Source: DASZVB01 sp036272055 (GTDB lineage: Bacteria > Myxococcota_A > Polyangia > Polyangiales > Polyangiaceae). Taken from it: a DNA stretch of 64,000 bases. Under the pieces are notes generated by a model, which did not search any database, had not been told where the DNA came from, and was given only the letters and a program-made list of their open reading frames with translations. The stretch spans positions 1 through 64,000 of the forward strand of contig DATAZL010000096.1 of NCBI GenBank assembly GCA_036272055.1, given 5' to 3'. Position numbers and translations under genes: made by a program. The first letter of the stretch is position 1. The number at the start of each line of letters is the position of its first letter. Below are positions 18,821-26,951 of this stretch, in pieces.

Positions 18821-20694
18821 ACCGTCACCCGCCGGTGGTAAGCGAACCACTCGAACGCCGAGAGCGCGATCGCCGCCATCACGAAGTACACCCAGAGCTC
18901 ACGACGAATACCTGCGTGAAAGCCCTCGTCCGGCGAGCTCTTCGCGCCCGGCAGATGGAGCTCGGTCTTCGGCGTGACGTGGCTCTCGGCGTCGTCGGAG
19001 AGGTTTGCGGCGAAGAACGACGGGGGCGCGCTCTCCGCACCCACGTGGAGCTCGTAGAAGCCGGCGTGCTCGCCGAACAGCACCGCCCGGCCCTCCTTGA
19101 TCGGCACCTCGTGGCTCTCGCCGTTCGGATAGCGCACCCACGCGACGGACGCGTCGCTCGGCGCGGGTACGTGCCACGGCGTGCCGGTGCGATACGCGGA
19201 GAGGTAGCTCGCGTCGTCCTCGACGAACGAATGGATGACGTTCAGGACGAAGAGCGGCCACGCGACGCGCAGCACGAGATCGCTGTCACGCGGGTCGAAG
19301 CCGAGCGCGACGAAGGGGTGGCCTTCGCGACTACCGCTGACGAGGATTGGGCCGAGCTCGCTCGCGCCGACGATGTGGTCGGCCTTGTCGGGCACGAAGA
19401 CGTTGCCGCGGGACGCCTGGACGTTGTCGACGGCCATGAAGCGCAGGAGCGGGCTCTTGCGATCCCAGGTGTCGAAGCCGAAGTCGGTGACCGCCTTGCC
19501 GACCTTCACCGGCGAGCCGTCCGCGGGCGGCGCGAGGAACAATGAGCCACCTTTCGACGGCAGGGGCTTCGCGACCGCGTCGAAGATGGTGACGTCGAAG
19601 GGCGCGTCCTCCCGGTACGCGTCGGGGCGAGTCGTCGTGACGTCGAGATACTCGTCGAGGAGGAGCGCCGCGTCGAGGTACGTGTTGCCCCGCGACACGA
19701 CCTGCACGCGGGCGCGACGTCGCTCCGGCATGAGCGCGTACGCGCGGTCGTCGGCGGGGAGCGTATCCCGCGTGCCGTCGGCGAGACGGATGCGCGCCTC
19801 GAGCATCTTGCTCGCGCCGCCGAGGTCGGCATAGACGCGCGGCAGCCGCTCGTTCGCCTTCAGAGAGAGCCGCGAGACGTCGACGACGTTGCCGTCGCCG
19901 AGGAGCGACAGCTCCACCTCGGCAGGGACGTCCGTCGTGTTCGTCACCTCGAGGAGCACCTCGTAGCGGGAGACGTCGAGGGGGTAGCGGCGGACGGAGA
20001 ACGCCGTGATCGCGACGTTCTTGCCGCCCTTGCCGACCGGCACGAGCCGCACCGGGGTTCCGGCGAGGTCGAGCCCCTTCGCGGCCGTCTCCGCGTCGAG
20101 GTCGCCGTCGGAGACGACGATGATCTCCGGCCGCTTCGCGCCGCGCAGCACGTCGAGCGCGAAGGCGAGCCCGCTCGCAAAATCGGCGCGGGTGTCGGTC
20201 GCGACGATCTTGCCGAGCGCGTCGCCGAGCTCCACTGGCTCCGACGTCATCGTCGAGAGCGGCACCGTCGAGGCGTCCATCTTCGCAACGAGCATCCGGT
20301 CGGCGATGCCGAGCCCGCTCACGAGCTCGTGGACCTTCTGCTTCGCGACGTCGAGCCGCGTCGGCGTGACGTCGATCGACTGCATCGACGCGCTCGTGTC
20401 GACCAGCACGACGATGCTCCGGCCCTCGGCCGCACCAGCGGCGGGGCGCGGATCTCCGAGCGCAAAAACAATCAAGCCGAGCAAGACGAGCTGTAGAAGG
20501 AGCGACAGCAGGTTCTTCAGCCGCGAGAAGAGCTGCGAGGCGTCCTTGTCGCGCAGGACACGCTGCCAGATCGGCGAGAACGGAACCGCGATCGGCCGGC
20601 GCCGGAGCTTCAGGATGTAGAGCGCCACGGTGGCGCCGCCGGCCACCGCGAACGTCGCCCCGAGGGCGGCTGCCGAGAGCCCGAGGAACGTCAT
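18817..20694 (-). CDS. BatA-like VWA membrane protein
   Basis: This is a 625-residue protein starting at MTFLGLSAAALG, with ATGA overlaps at both ends. The N-terminus is the typical BatA/aerotolerance region: one membrane span (about 8-28), LKLRRRPIAVPFSPIWQRVL, and a second span (about 52-70). A VWA domain follows with SIVVLVDTSASMQSID (MIDAS), and then SDGDLDAET. Beta domains and a C-terminal span (VYFVMAAIALSAFEWFAYH) complete it. It is the fourth gene of the MoxR operon and most likely forms a membrane complex with the DUF58 protein and the large double-VWA protein. Confidence 0.87.
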   Translation of the reverse strand: MTFLGLSAAALGATFAVAGGATVALYILKLRRRPIAVPFSPIWQRVLRDKDASQLFSRLKNLLSLLLQLVLLGLIVFALGDPRPAAGAAEGRSIVVLVDTSASMQSIDVTPTRLDVAKQKVHELVSGLGIADRMLVAKMDASTVPLSTMTSEPVELGDALGKIVATDTRADFASGLAFALDVLRGAKRPEIIVVSDGDLDAETAAKGLDLAGTPVRLVPVGKGGKNVAITAFSVRRYPLDVSRYEVLLEVTNTTDVPAEVELSLLGDGNVVDVSRLSLKANERLPRVYADLGGASKMLEARIRLADGTRDTLPADDRAYALMPERRRARVQVVSRGNTYLDAALLLDEYLDVTTTRPDAYREDAPFDVTIFDAVAKPLPSKGGSLFLAPPADGSPVKVGKAVTDFGFDTWDRKSPLLRFMAVDNVQASRGNVFVPDKADHIVGASELGPILVSGSREGHPFVALGFDPRDSDLVLRVAWPLFVLNVIHSFVEDDASYLSAYRTGTPWHVPAPSDASVAWVRYPNGESHEVPIKEGRAVLFGEHAGFYELHVGAESAPPSFFAANLSDDAESHVTPKTELHLPGAKSSPDEGFHAGIRRELWVYFVMAAIALSAFEWFAYHRRVTV

Positions 20695-21641
20695 CAGCGC
20701 AGAAAGCCTCCGCGGCGGAAGACGCGCAGGACGAGCTCGTCGAAGGGCACGCTCACGTCGGCGTTGAAGTACGGCACCTGGTTCTTCACGCAAAACCGCT
20801 CGACGTCGGCGAGGTACTCTGCGTACGCCGTCTCCATCCGCGCGAGGAGCGCGTCGGTCACCGTCACCTCGCGCTCGTCGCCCGTCTCGACGTCGTAAAG
20901 ATGGACGTCCCCGCGGAGGGCGGGGCGCGCGTCGGCAGTGTCGGTGACGTGCACGACGTAGGGTTCGAGCTTGTTGTAACGGAGAACGTTGATGCCCCGC
21001 TCGAAGCCGTTCGGATCGTAGAGGTCCGAGAAGAGCACCACGAGCCCGCGTCGCTTCTGGCGCGCGGCCACGACGCCGATCGCGTCGGCGAGGTTCGTCA
21101 CGCCGCCCGGCGTGAGGTCGGTCAGGAACCGGAACACTTTGAAGATGCGCGCGCGGCCGCGGGTCGGCGGCATCTCCGCGACGAGCTCGTCGCTGACGCC
21201 GTAGGCGGCGACGCGATCGAGGTTCGCGAGCCCGACGTAGGCGAGCGCGGCGGCGAGGCGGCGCGCCTGGTCGAATTTCTTCCCGGTGCCGAAGCCCATC
21301 GACGCGGAGCAATCGACGATGAACGAGATCTGTAAGTCTTCTTCTTCCTCGTAGAGACGGACGAGGAGCTTGCCGAAGCGCTGGTACACGTTCCAGTCGA
21401 CGAAGCGAAAGTCGTCACCGGGCGCGTAGTCGCGGTGGTCGGCGAACTCGACGCCGCTCCCCTTCTTCTTGCTGCGGCGCTCGGCGCGCATGCGACCGGC
21501 GAACACCCGGCGGCTCACGATGGCGAGCGTCTCGAGCTTGCGCTGAAAGTCGTCGTCGAAGAGCGGCGTGCCGGGGCGCACCGACGGCACGCGCGCGGCC
21601 GGCTCTCTCCGTAGCTGCCTGAGCGAATCGAACATTCCCAT
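20694..21641 (-). CDS. DUF58 protein (MoxR-associated, VWA-like)
   Basis: This 315-residue cytoplasmic protein contains a DUF58 core, GVEFADHRDYAPGDDFRFVDWNVYQRFGKLLVRLYEEEEDL, and a VWA-like domain with a MIDAS-type DCSASMGFG and LVVLFSDLYDP. Initiation may be at MGMFDSL (21641) or six bases later. DUF58 proteins regularly sit next to MoxR ATPases and are presumed clients or adaptors in metal-dependent chaperoning. The gene is 17 bases after moxR and overlaps the BatA-like gene by ATGA. Confidence 0.9.
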   Translation of the reverse strand: MGMFDSLRQLRREPAARVPSVRPGTPLFDDDFQRKLETLAIVSRRVFAGRMRAERRSKKKGSGVEFADHRDYAPGDDFRFVDWNVYQRFGKLLVRLYEEEEDLQISFIVDCSASMGFGTGKKFDQARRLAAALAYVGLANLDRVAAYGVSDELVAEMPPTRGRARIFKVFRFLTDLTPGGVTNLADAIGVVAARQKRRGLVVLFSDLYDPNGFERGINVLRYNKLEPYVVHVTDTADARPALRGDVHLYDVETGDEREVTVTDALLARMETAYAEYLADVERFCVKNQVPYFNADVSVPFDELVLRVFRRGGFLR

Positions 21642-21658
21642 GGGGGAAACCGGGCGGC

Positions 21659-22654
21659 TCAGCCCTTGCTCTCGGGGAGCTTCGCGAGGATCTCCTGGAT
21701 GACCTGGTCGGTCTTGATCCCCTCCGCCTCACCCTCGAAGTTCAGGAGCACGCGGTGACGGAGCGCAGGGAGCGCGGACGTCTTCACGTCGTCGATCGAC
21801 GCGGCGAAGCGGCCCTCGATGAGCGCGCGGATCTTCGCCGCCATGAGCATCGCCTGAGCGCCGCGCGGCGACGCGCCGGTGCGCACGAAGCGACCGACGG
21901 AATCCGGCGAATCGGCGCCGCCGGGGTGCGTCGCGAGGAGGAGCCGCACCGCGTAGTCCTGCACGTGCTTCGCGACCGGCACCGAGCGGGAGAGTGCCTG
22001 CATCGTGACGATCTCGTCGCGGGTAACCACCGACTTCAAGCCGGCGGCGTACCCGGTCGTCGTCCTGTCGAGGATCGAGTGGAGCTCGTCGCGATTAGGG
22101 AACGCGACGTGGAGCTTGAAGAAGAACCGGTCGAGCTGCGCCTCGGGAAGCGGGTACGTGCCCTCCATCTCGAGCGGGTTCTGCGTCGCGAGGACGAGGT
22201 ACGGCTGCTCTATCTTGTACGTGCGACGGCCGACGGTGACGCGGTTCTCGGCCATCGCCTCGAGGAGCGCGCTCTGGGTCTTCGGCGTGGCCCGGTTCAC
22301 CTCGTCGGCGAGGACGATGTTCGCGAAGATGGGACCGCGACGGAACTCGAACGCGCGCTGCCCCGACGTGTTCTCCTCGATGACCGTCGTGCCGAGGATG
22401 TCCGCGGGCATGAGATCCGGCGTGAACTGGATGCGGGAAAACTCGAGCGCCATCGCCTCGGCGAGGGTGCGCACCAGCATCGTCTTGCCGAGACCGGGGA
22501 CGCCCTCGAGGAGCGCATGCGAGCCGGCGAGCATGCAGGTGAGCACGCCGTCGATGATGTCGCGCTGACCCACGATGACGCGCCCCACTTCTTCACGAAG
22601 AAGGCCGATCATCTTCTGGAACGCCTGCACGTCTTCTCGCGCCTTGTCGGTCAT
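21659..22654 (-). CDS. moxR: MoxR-family AAA+ ATPase
   Basis: This is a 331-residue AAA+ ATPase of the MoxR/RavA type. Walker A is GVPGLGKT (51-58), Walker B is NIVLADEVNR, and sensor 1 lies in LVLATQNPLEMEGTYPLPEAQLDRF, a diagnostic MoxR stretch. The C-terminal lid contains RFVRTGASPRGAQAMLMAAK with the sensor 2 Arg. MoxR enzymes act as chaperones that load metals or assemble complexes, typically together with VWA proteins. This one is second in a five-gene operon with three VWA-bearing proteins, which agrees with that view. Confidence 0.95.
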   Translation of the reverse strand: MTDKAREDVQAFQKMIGLLREEVGRVIVGQRDIIDGVLTCMLAGSHALLEGVPGLGKTMLVRTLAEAMALEFSRIQFTPDLMPADILGTTVIEENTSGQRAFEFRRGPIFANIVLADEVNRATPKTQSALLEAMAENRVTVGRRTYKIEQPYLVLATQNPLEMEGTYPLPEAQLDRFFFKLHVAFPNRDELHSILDRTTTGYAAGLKSVVTRDEIVTMQALSRSVPVAKHVQDYAVRLLLATHPGGADSPDSVGRFVRTGASPRGAQAMLMAAKIRALIEGRFAASIDDVKTSALPALRHRVLLNFEGEAEGIKTDQVIQEILAKLPESKG

Positions 22655-22666
22655 GGATGATCCTCG

Positions 22667-24484
22667 TCAGTCCCTCGGTCGAATGAGCTGGAAGTAGCGA
22701 CGCACGTAGAAGCGATAGCCCGGCGGGATGTCGTCCTTCGCGAGCGACTCTTCCGCGACGGTCTGGTAATCGGTGAAGACCTTCTTGTAGCCGCGGCCGA
22801 CGAAGCCGCGCTCGGCGGCGCCGTAGATCACCTGGCTCGACGCCGCGCCCTGACCGGTGTCGGCACCTGCCGCGCTGACGTCCTCGGTCTGGCCCTTCAG
22901 GTGGCTCGCGTCGCCGCGAATGTTCGGGTCGTGACCGGTGCCCCACGACTCCTTGTCGCCACCGCCGCCGCCCGGCGAATCACCGGGCTGACCCGCGCCG
23001 GGAGCGACACCGGTCTGGCCGAGCGCGATCCCCTGGCCCTGCCCTTCGCCGGAACCCTGGCCGATCGTGAGCTGTGGCTTGCCGTTCTTGCCCTGGCCCT
23101 GGCCCTGACCCTGCCCCTGCTGACCCTGACCCTGCCCTTGCTGGCCCTGACCCTGTTGACCCTGACCCTGGCCTTGCCCCTGATTTCCGCGTGCCTGGTT
23201 GCCGAACGCCATCATCCGCTTGATTCGGTCGCGGCCCGACTGACCCTCTTGCCGGAGGAGCTGCCGGAGCTCTTCGATGCGACGCTTGAGCTCCTCCTTC
23301 TGCTGCTCGCTCATCTTCTGACCCGCGGCGCGGTTGATGTCCTCTGCGCCCTTCTGGAGGTCCTTCGAGCCCATCCCGAGATCTTTCATGAGATCCTGGG
23401 CGGCCTTCGACAGGTCCTTGTCTAGGTCGGACATCGCCTTCTGCTGCTCACCCTCGCGAGCCTTCTCGCGATCCAGGCGCTCGAGCTGGCGCTCGGTTCG
23501 ATCGAGCTCCTGCTGCTCGGTCTTCGAGAGCCCTTCCTTCTGCTTCTTCTGCAGGAGCCGCTTGCGACGTTCTGCGAGGTCCTTCTTTGCCGTCTCGTGC
23601 TCCGCGGTCTTCGCGTGCACGGTCTCGCTCGCCTTCTGCAGCGATTGACGGAGCTGCTCGAGCTTCGATTTGTCGACGTCCTTCTTCGCGCTCTCGATCT
23701 TCTTCGCTAGATCCTTCATCGCCTGCTCGGCGTCGGCGAGACGTTTCTCTGCGAGCGCCTGGGCGACGGGCCTGGCGAGCGCGCTCTTCGAGAGCTCCTT
23801 CGCGACGCCGTCGAGCGCCTCGTCGAGGGCGGCGGCGTCGATGCTCGACGCGTCCTTCAGACTCCGGTCGAGCTCGTCGAGACGGCGAAAGACCTCTCGC
23901 CGATCGAGCCGACGCTCCGCGAGATCTTCCACGAGCTGATTGAAGCGGCGCGCGCCCGCGGCAGCCGCGGGATCGGTGCTCTGCGTTTGCAGGTCGTCGG
24001 AGATGCGGCGGAAGAGCTCCGCGTCGTCGTCGGTGATGGCGATGGCATCGACGTGATGCGACACCGGGGGGATCACGCGCGTCACCGGCACCTCGAGGAG
24101 CGCGATGACCACGACGCCGGCGACGAGCGCCGCCATGACCGGGAGATCTCGCGGACGTCGCAGCGGCGCGGCGCGGGAGGGCGACAGCTCCGCCGTCATC
24201 GCCAGGGCGTCGTCGATCGCCGCCTCCATCAGGGGGCTGCGCTCGGCCGCCGGCAGCGCCGCGAAGGCGAGGGCGTTCGTGATTCGATCTTTCAGCTGAT
24301 GAAAGCGATCGAGGGCAAGGGACCCCGCATGGGGCGCCCCCTTGCGCAGCGCGGCATGAGCAACGGCTCCCAGGAAGACGGCGAGCGGGACGAGGGCCCC
24401 CCACTCGAGCCCTCGCGCGATACCCGGCGCGCCCCTGGTCACCTTGATGACGGTCAACGCGGCGGATGCATAAACGAGGGGCAC
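22667..24484 (-). CDS. membrane-anchored coiled-coil protein with Gly-Gln-rich tract, first gene of MoxR operon
   Basis: This is a protein of about 605 residues, with hydrophobic spans near residues 28-46 and 115-133, a long Lys/Glu/Gln/Ala coiled coil (about 155-420), a GQGQGQ tract (about 427-470) and a Gly/Pro/Asp-rich tail ending VRRYFQLIRPRD. Proteins of this layout precede moxR genes in several bacterial groups and may be the envelope scaffold of the complex. The start is uncertain. GTG at 24484 has no Shine-Dalgarno, while open frame continues 63 codons upstream without ATG, GTG or TTG. A CTG at 24571 has GGGAG six bases before it and would add a charged helix (LSRLTRLSRRVALRE). Confidence 0.8.
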   Translation of the reverse strand: MPLVYASAALTVIKVTRGAPGIARGLEWGALVPLAVFLGAVAHAALRKGAPHAGSLALDRFHQLKDRITNALAFAALPAAERSPLMEAAIDDALAMTAELSPSRAAPLRRPRDLPVMAALVAGVVVIALLEVPVTRVIPPVSHHVDAIAITDDDAELFRRISDDLQTQSTDPAAAAGARRFNQLVEDLAERRLDRREVFRRLDELDRSLKDASSIDAAALDEALDGVAKELSKSALARPVAQALAEKRLADAEQAMKDLAKKIESAKKDVDKSKLEQLRQSLQKASETVHAKTAEHETAKKDLAERRKRLLQKKQKEGLSKTEQQELDRTERQLERLDREKAREGEQQKAMSDLDKDLSKAAQDLMKDLGMGSKDLQKGAEDINRAAGQKMSEQQKEELKRRIEELRQLLRQEGQSGRDRIKRMMAFGNQARGNQGQGQGQGQQGQGQQGQGQGQQGQGQGQGQGKNGKPQLTIGQGSGEGQGQGIALGQTGVAPGAGQPGDSPGGGGGDKESWGTGHDPNIRGDASHLKGQTEDVSAAGADTGQGAASSQVIYGAAERGFVGRGYKKVFTDYQTVAEESLAKDDIPPGYRFYVRRYFQLIRPRD

Positions 24485-24849
24485 CAGCGAGAACGTGACC
24501 GCTCGTGCGAGGACGCGATCGGCCTTTTCGCGCAGCGCTACGCGCCTGGAGAGCCGCGTGAGGCGCGACAGGCTTCGCTCCCGGTCGGACGATGGCGTTG
24601 GCTGTGTCAGAGGGCTACCCGCTATCGAAACGTTCGAACCTGTGCCCGTGTTCCTCTTGGATGGTAGCGCCTAGTGCGAGGGCGGACGACCTTCTCGGAC
24701 CCCGCGCGGGCCGAAACGTCCGTGCCTGCGGTCGGCCTTTCGGCTCGTGTCCCACGAACGCGGAGCGATTCTCGAGGGCCTGCTCGGTTCAATTGCTTGA
24801 TTCCTAGGGCAGGGTGGTTTCCAAATGCGTTTCGCAAATCGAGGAACCC
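24485..24849. other. divergent intergenic region between MoxR operon and response regulator
   Basis: These 365 bases must hold the promoters of the minus-strand MoxR operon and the plus-strand response regulator. The left part (24485-24571) is probably coding on the minus strand if the CTG start is used. To the right, a Shine-Dalgarno-like GAGG (24841-24844) precedes the response-regulator ATG, and a small AT-richer patch lies at 24790-24840 with an AAATGCG/CGCAAAT dyad. No confident promoter boxes were identified. Confidence 0.4.
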
Positions 24850-26136
24850 ATGTCAGAGACCGAACAAGACGTCGTGGTGCTCGTCGCCGATGACGAGCCC
24901 AGCACGCTAGCGCTCGTCGCCTCGCACGTCCGCTCGAGAGGCTACAAGGTCCTCGAGGCTTCGGACGGCGATCAGGCGTGGCAGCTCGCGCACGAGAACC
25001 TGCCCGATCTCGTCATCCTGGACGTGATGATGCCCGGCATGAGCGGCTGGGAGGTCTGTCGCAAGATCCGTGAAGCCGTCTCGCTCGCTCACACCGGAGT
25101 GATCATGCTGACCGGCATCGGCGAGAACCTGAACGAGATGACGTCCCCGCTCTACGGAGCAGACGCTTACCTCGACAAGCCGTTCGAGTTTGCCGATCTC
25201 GACTCGAAGGTCACCGCGGTGCTGACCGAACGTCGCGATGGCGCGATGGGTCGGCCCGATCCGGAGACCGTGCAGCGGCACCAGACCGAGCCGCCGCCCG
25301 CCGGAACCAACGGAATCAGCGCGTCCGCAACGCGCCACGCCTCTCGTGATGACGACGACGAGGACGACGACGGTGACGAGGAAGCGGCGCATGACCATGA
25401 CCACGATCATGATCACGCCGGTCACGCACATCACCATCATCACGCTCACGGCCATGGTCATGACCATGATCATGACCACGATCACGACGATGAGGACGGC
25501 GACGACGAGGATGACGAGGACGAGAGTGAGAGCGCGCACACCGCGCCCACGAAGAAGGTCACCCTGACCCGTGTGACGAAGAAGGTCGCTCCCGTCGCCG
25601 CGAAGAAGCCCGCCGCTCCCGTCAAAGCGGCAAAGCCGAAGGCGAAAGAAGCGACCGCCAAGGTTGCCGCAAAGCCGCCGGTGAAGGCCGCCGCGAAGGC
25701 CGCGCCGAAGAAGCCGGTGAAGGCCGCCGCGAAGGCCAAGGCCGTGCCGGCGAAGAAGGCCGCCCCGGTGAAGGCCGCAAAGAGCGCGGCGAAGCCCGCA
25801 AAGGGCGCCGCGAAGGGCAAGGCGGCGGCGAAGGCCGCTCCGAAGGCAAAGCCCGTTGCCAAGGGCAAGCCGGTGAAGGCGGCCGCGAAGACGAAGCCCG
25901 TCGCCAAGGGCAAGGCGAAGGTCGCCGCCAAGCCGGTGAAGGCCGCGGCAAAGGCAAAGACGCCTGCGAAGGCGGCGAAGCCCGCGCCGAAGCCGACGAA
26001 AGCCAAGGCGAAGGGGCCTGCACCGAAGCCGGTGAAGGCCGCGGCCAAGTCGGTTGCCGCGCCGAAGAAGGGCCCGGCGGCGAAGCCCGCCGCCAAGGGC
26101 AAGTCAAACGGCGCGTCGAAGATGGCGTCACTCTGA
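24850..26136 (+). CDS. response regulator with acidic/His-rich linker and histone H1-like tail
   Basis: This is a 428-residue protein. Residues 7-125 form a complete CheY-like receiver with Asp14/Asp15, phospho-acceptor Asp58 (VILDVMMPGMSG), Thr88 and Lys110 (DKPF). Residues 167-178 are almost all Asp/Glu. Residues 181-212 alternate His with Asp, Ala and Gly (18 His in 32), and 213-227 are acidic again. Residues 235-428 are a Lys/Ala/Pro tail of AAKKPA/PVKAAAKAK units, like the C-terminal domain of eukaryotic histone H1. There is no winged-helix output domain. GAGG precedes the ATG. The basic tail is predicted to bind nucleic acid without specificity and the His stretch to bind Ni, Zn or Co. 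No kinase gene is adjacent. Confidence 0.9.
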   Translation: MSETEQDVVVLVADDEPSTLALVASHVRSRGYKVLEASDGDQAWQLAHENLPDLVILDVMMPGMSGWEVCRKIREAVSLAHTGVIMLTGIGENLNEMTSPLYGADAYLDKPFEFADLDSKVTAVLTERRDGAMGRPDPETVQRHQTEPPPAGTNGISASATRHASRDDDDEDDDGDEEAAHDHDHDHDHAGHAHHHHHAHGHGHDHDHDHDHDDEDGDDEDDEDESESAHTAPTKKVTLTRVTKKVAPVAAKKPAAPVKAAKPKAKEATAKVAAKPPVKAAAKAAPKKPVKAAAKAKAVPAKKAAPVKAAKSAAKPAKGAAKGKAAAKAAPKAKPVAKGKPVKAAAKTKPVAKGKAKVAAKPVKAAAKAKTPAKAAKPAPKPTKAKAKGPAPKPVKAAAKSVAAPKKGPAAKPAAKGKSNGASKMASL

Positions 26137-26230
26137 GACGAGAGCTCGTCGCTCGCAAAAGCGGGCGACGAGCTTCAACGACGCACGCGACGCCGCCCGA
26201 GCACGCGTAAGCATCAAAGGGGCGGAACTA

Positions 26231-26309
26231 CGCGAGCACAGCGAGCCCGCCGAAGGCGGCGCGGGGAGCAGTTCGCCCACGGCGAAGCTGCGGGGGGCCA
26301 AGGCCCCCC
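26231..26309 (+). repeat. intergenic three-hairpin repeat, copy 1
   Basis: This element runs CGCGAGCACAGCGAGCCCGC and onward to the 18-base palindrome GGGGGGCCAAGGCCCCCC (26292-26309). Three potential hairpins follow one another: CCGCC-GAA-GGCGG, GCAGTTCGCC with GGCGAAGCTGC, and the G6CC-AA-GGC6 stem. GGCGGAACTACGCGAGC just before and within it is shared with the copy near 52660. It lies between the convergent ends of the response regulator and the next minus-strand gene. It could terminate transcription, but the family also occurs between non-convergent genes. Confidence 0.8.
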
Positions 26310-26363
26310 TCACAACCCAATCCCACGCCGTCAATTCCGTCGTCCCGCCACTGACTAGTCTCT

Positions 26364-26443
26364 CGCGAGCACAGCGAGCCCGCCGAAGGCGGCGGGGGGA
26401 GCAGTTCGCCCCAAGGCGAAGCTGCGGGGGGCCAAGGCCCCCC
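26364..26443 (+). repeat. intergenic three-hairpin repeat, copy 2
   Basis: This is a near-identical second copy starting 133 bases after copy 1, differing mainly by small changes in the loop of the second hairpin and by GGGG in place of CGGG in the first arm. The terminal palindrome GGGGGGCCAAGGCCCCCC is at 26426-26443 and is followed by TTTGTTAG, four bases from the stop codon of the minus-strand gene. A weak GTCGTCCCGCCAC upstream (from 26339) resembles the GTAGTCCCGCATC edge seen at 51208. Confidence 0.8.
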
Positions 26444-26447
26444 TTTG

Positions 26448-26951
26448 TTAGTTGCAGGCGGAGGCGACGCGGGTCCGGGCGCGCCCGCAGCGCGGCTTGC
26501 CATCGTCGCAGTGAGCGCGGAGCTCGGCGTCGGGCGGACTCTCGTCGGCGAGATGACAGAGACGTGAAGCTAGCGCGCAGATCCGGTCGCCCAGGATGCG
26601 CGCCGTCGCGCAGTCCGGCGCGCTCGCGCCGAGCGTGTCGTCGAGTGAACGCGACGCGGCGGTGAGAGCGCGAAACGCCGTTGCCGCGTCCATTCCGTTC
26701 ACCTCGTCGCGGAGCGAGCTCGGCAGCGACGTGGCGGGCGACGGCGCGAGCTCGGTGCTGGGCGCGGCGCCTTTTCGCGCAAGGTCGTCGGTCACCGCGC
26801 CGCCCGGAGTCGCACCGGGTACCGACGGCGCGGGGGGTGCCTCCGCCGCGGCGGGCGCGGATTGCCGCTCCCGTGCACAAGCCGTCATGGCGCCCGCGAC
26901 GGCGAGCGCGCCCGCGACGCCGAGCACGACGGAGAGCGCGCGACGCTTCAT
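26448..26951 (-). CDS. lipoprotein with C-terminal Cys-containing helical domain
   Basis: This 167-residue protein has a type II signal ending AMTAC (Cys25). An Ala/Pro linker follows, and a helical domain from about residue 80 carries six cysteines in the pattern DCATARILGDRICALASRLC, then AHCDDGKPRCGRARTRVASAC. The regular Cys spacing suggests a compact disulfide-bonded helical hairpin. I do not recognise a function. Its 5' neighbour, the DUF4349 gene, overlaps it by ATGA, so both are co-translated. Confidence 0.68.
   Translation of the reverse strand: MKRRALSVVLGVAGALAVAGAMTACARERQSAPAAAEAPPAPSVPGATPGGAVTDDLARKGAAPSTELAPSPATSLPSSLRDEVNGMDAATAFRALTAASRSLDDTLGASAPDCATARILGDRICALASRLCHLADESPPDAELRAHCDDGKPRCGRARTRVASACN

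Noticed and set aside
24630..24660. GTTCGAA resembling a tRNA T-loop
   Set aside because: Flanking bases do not form the 5-bp T-stem and no acceptor or anticodon arms are present.
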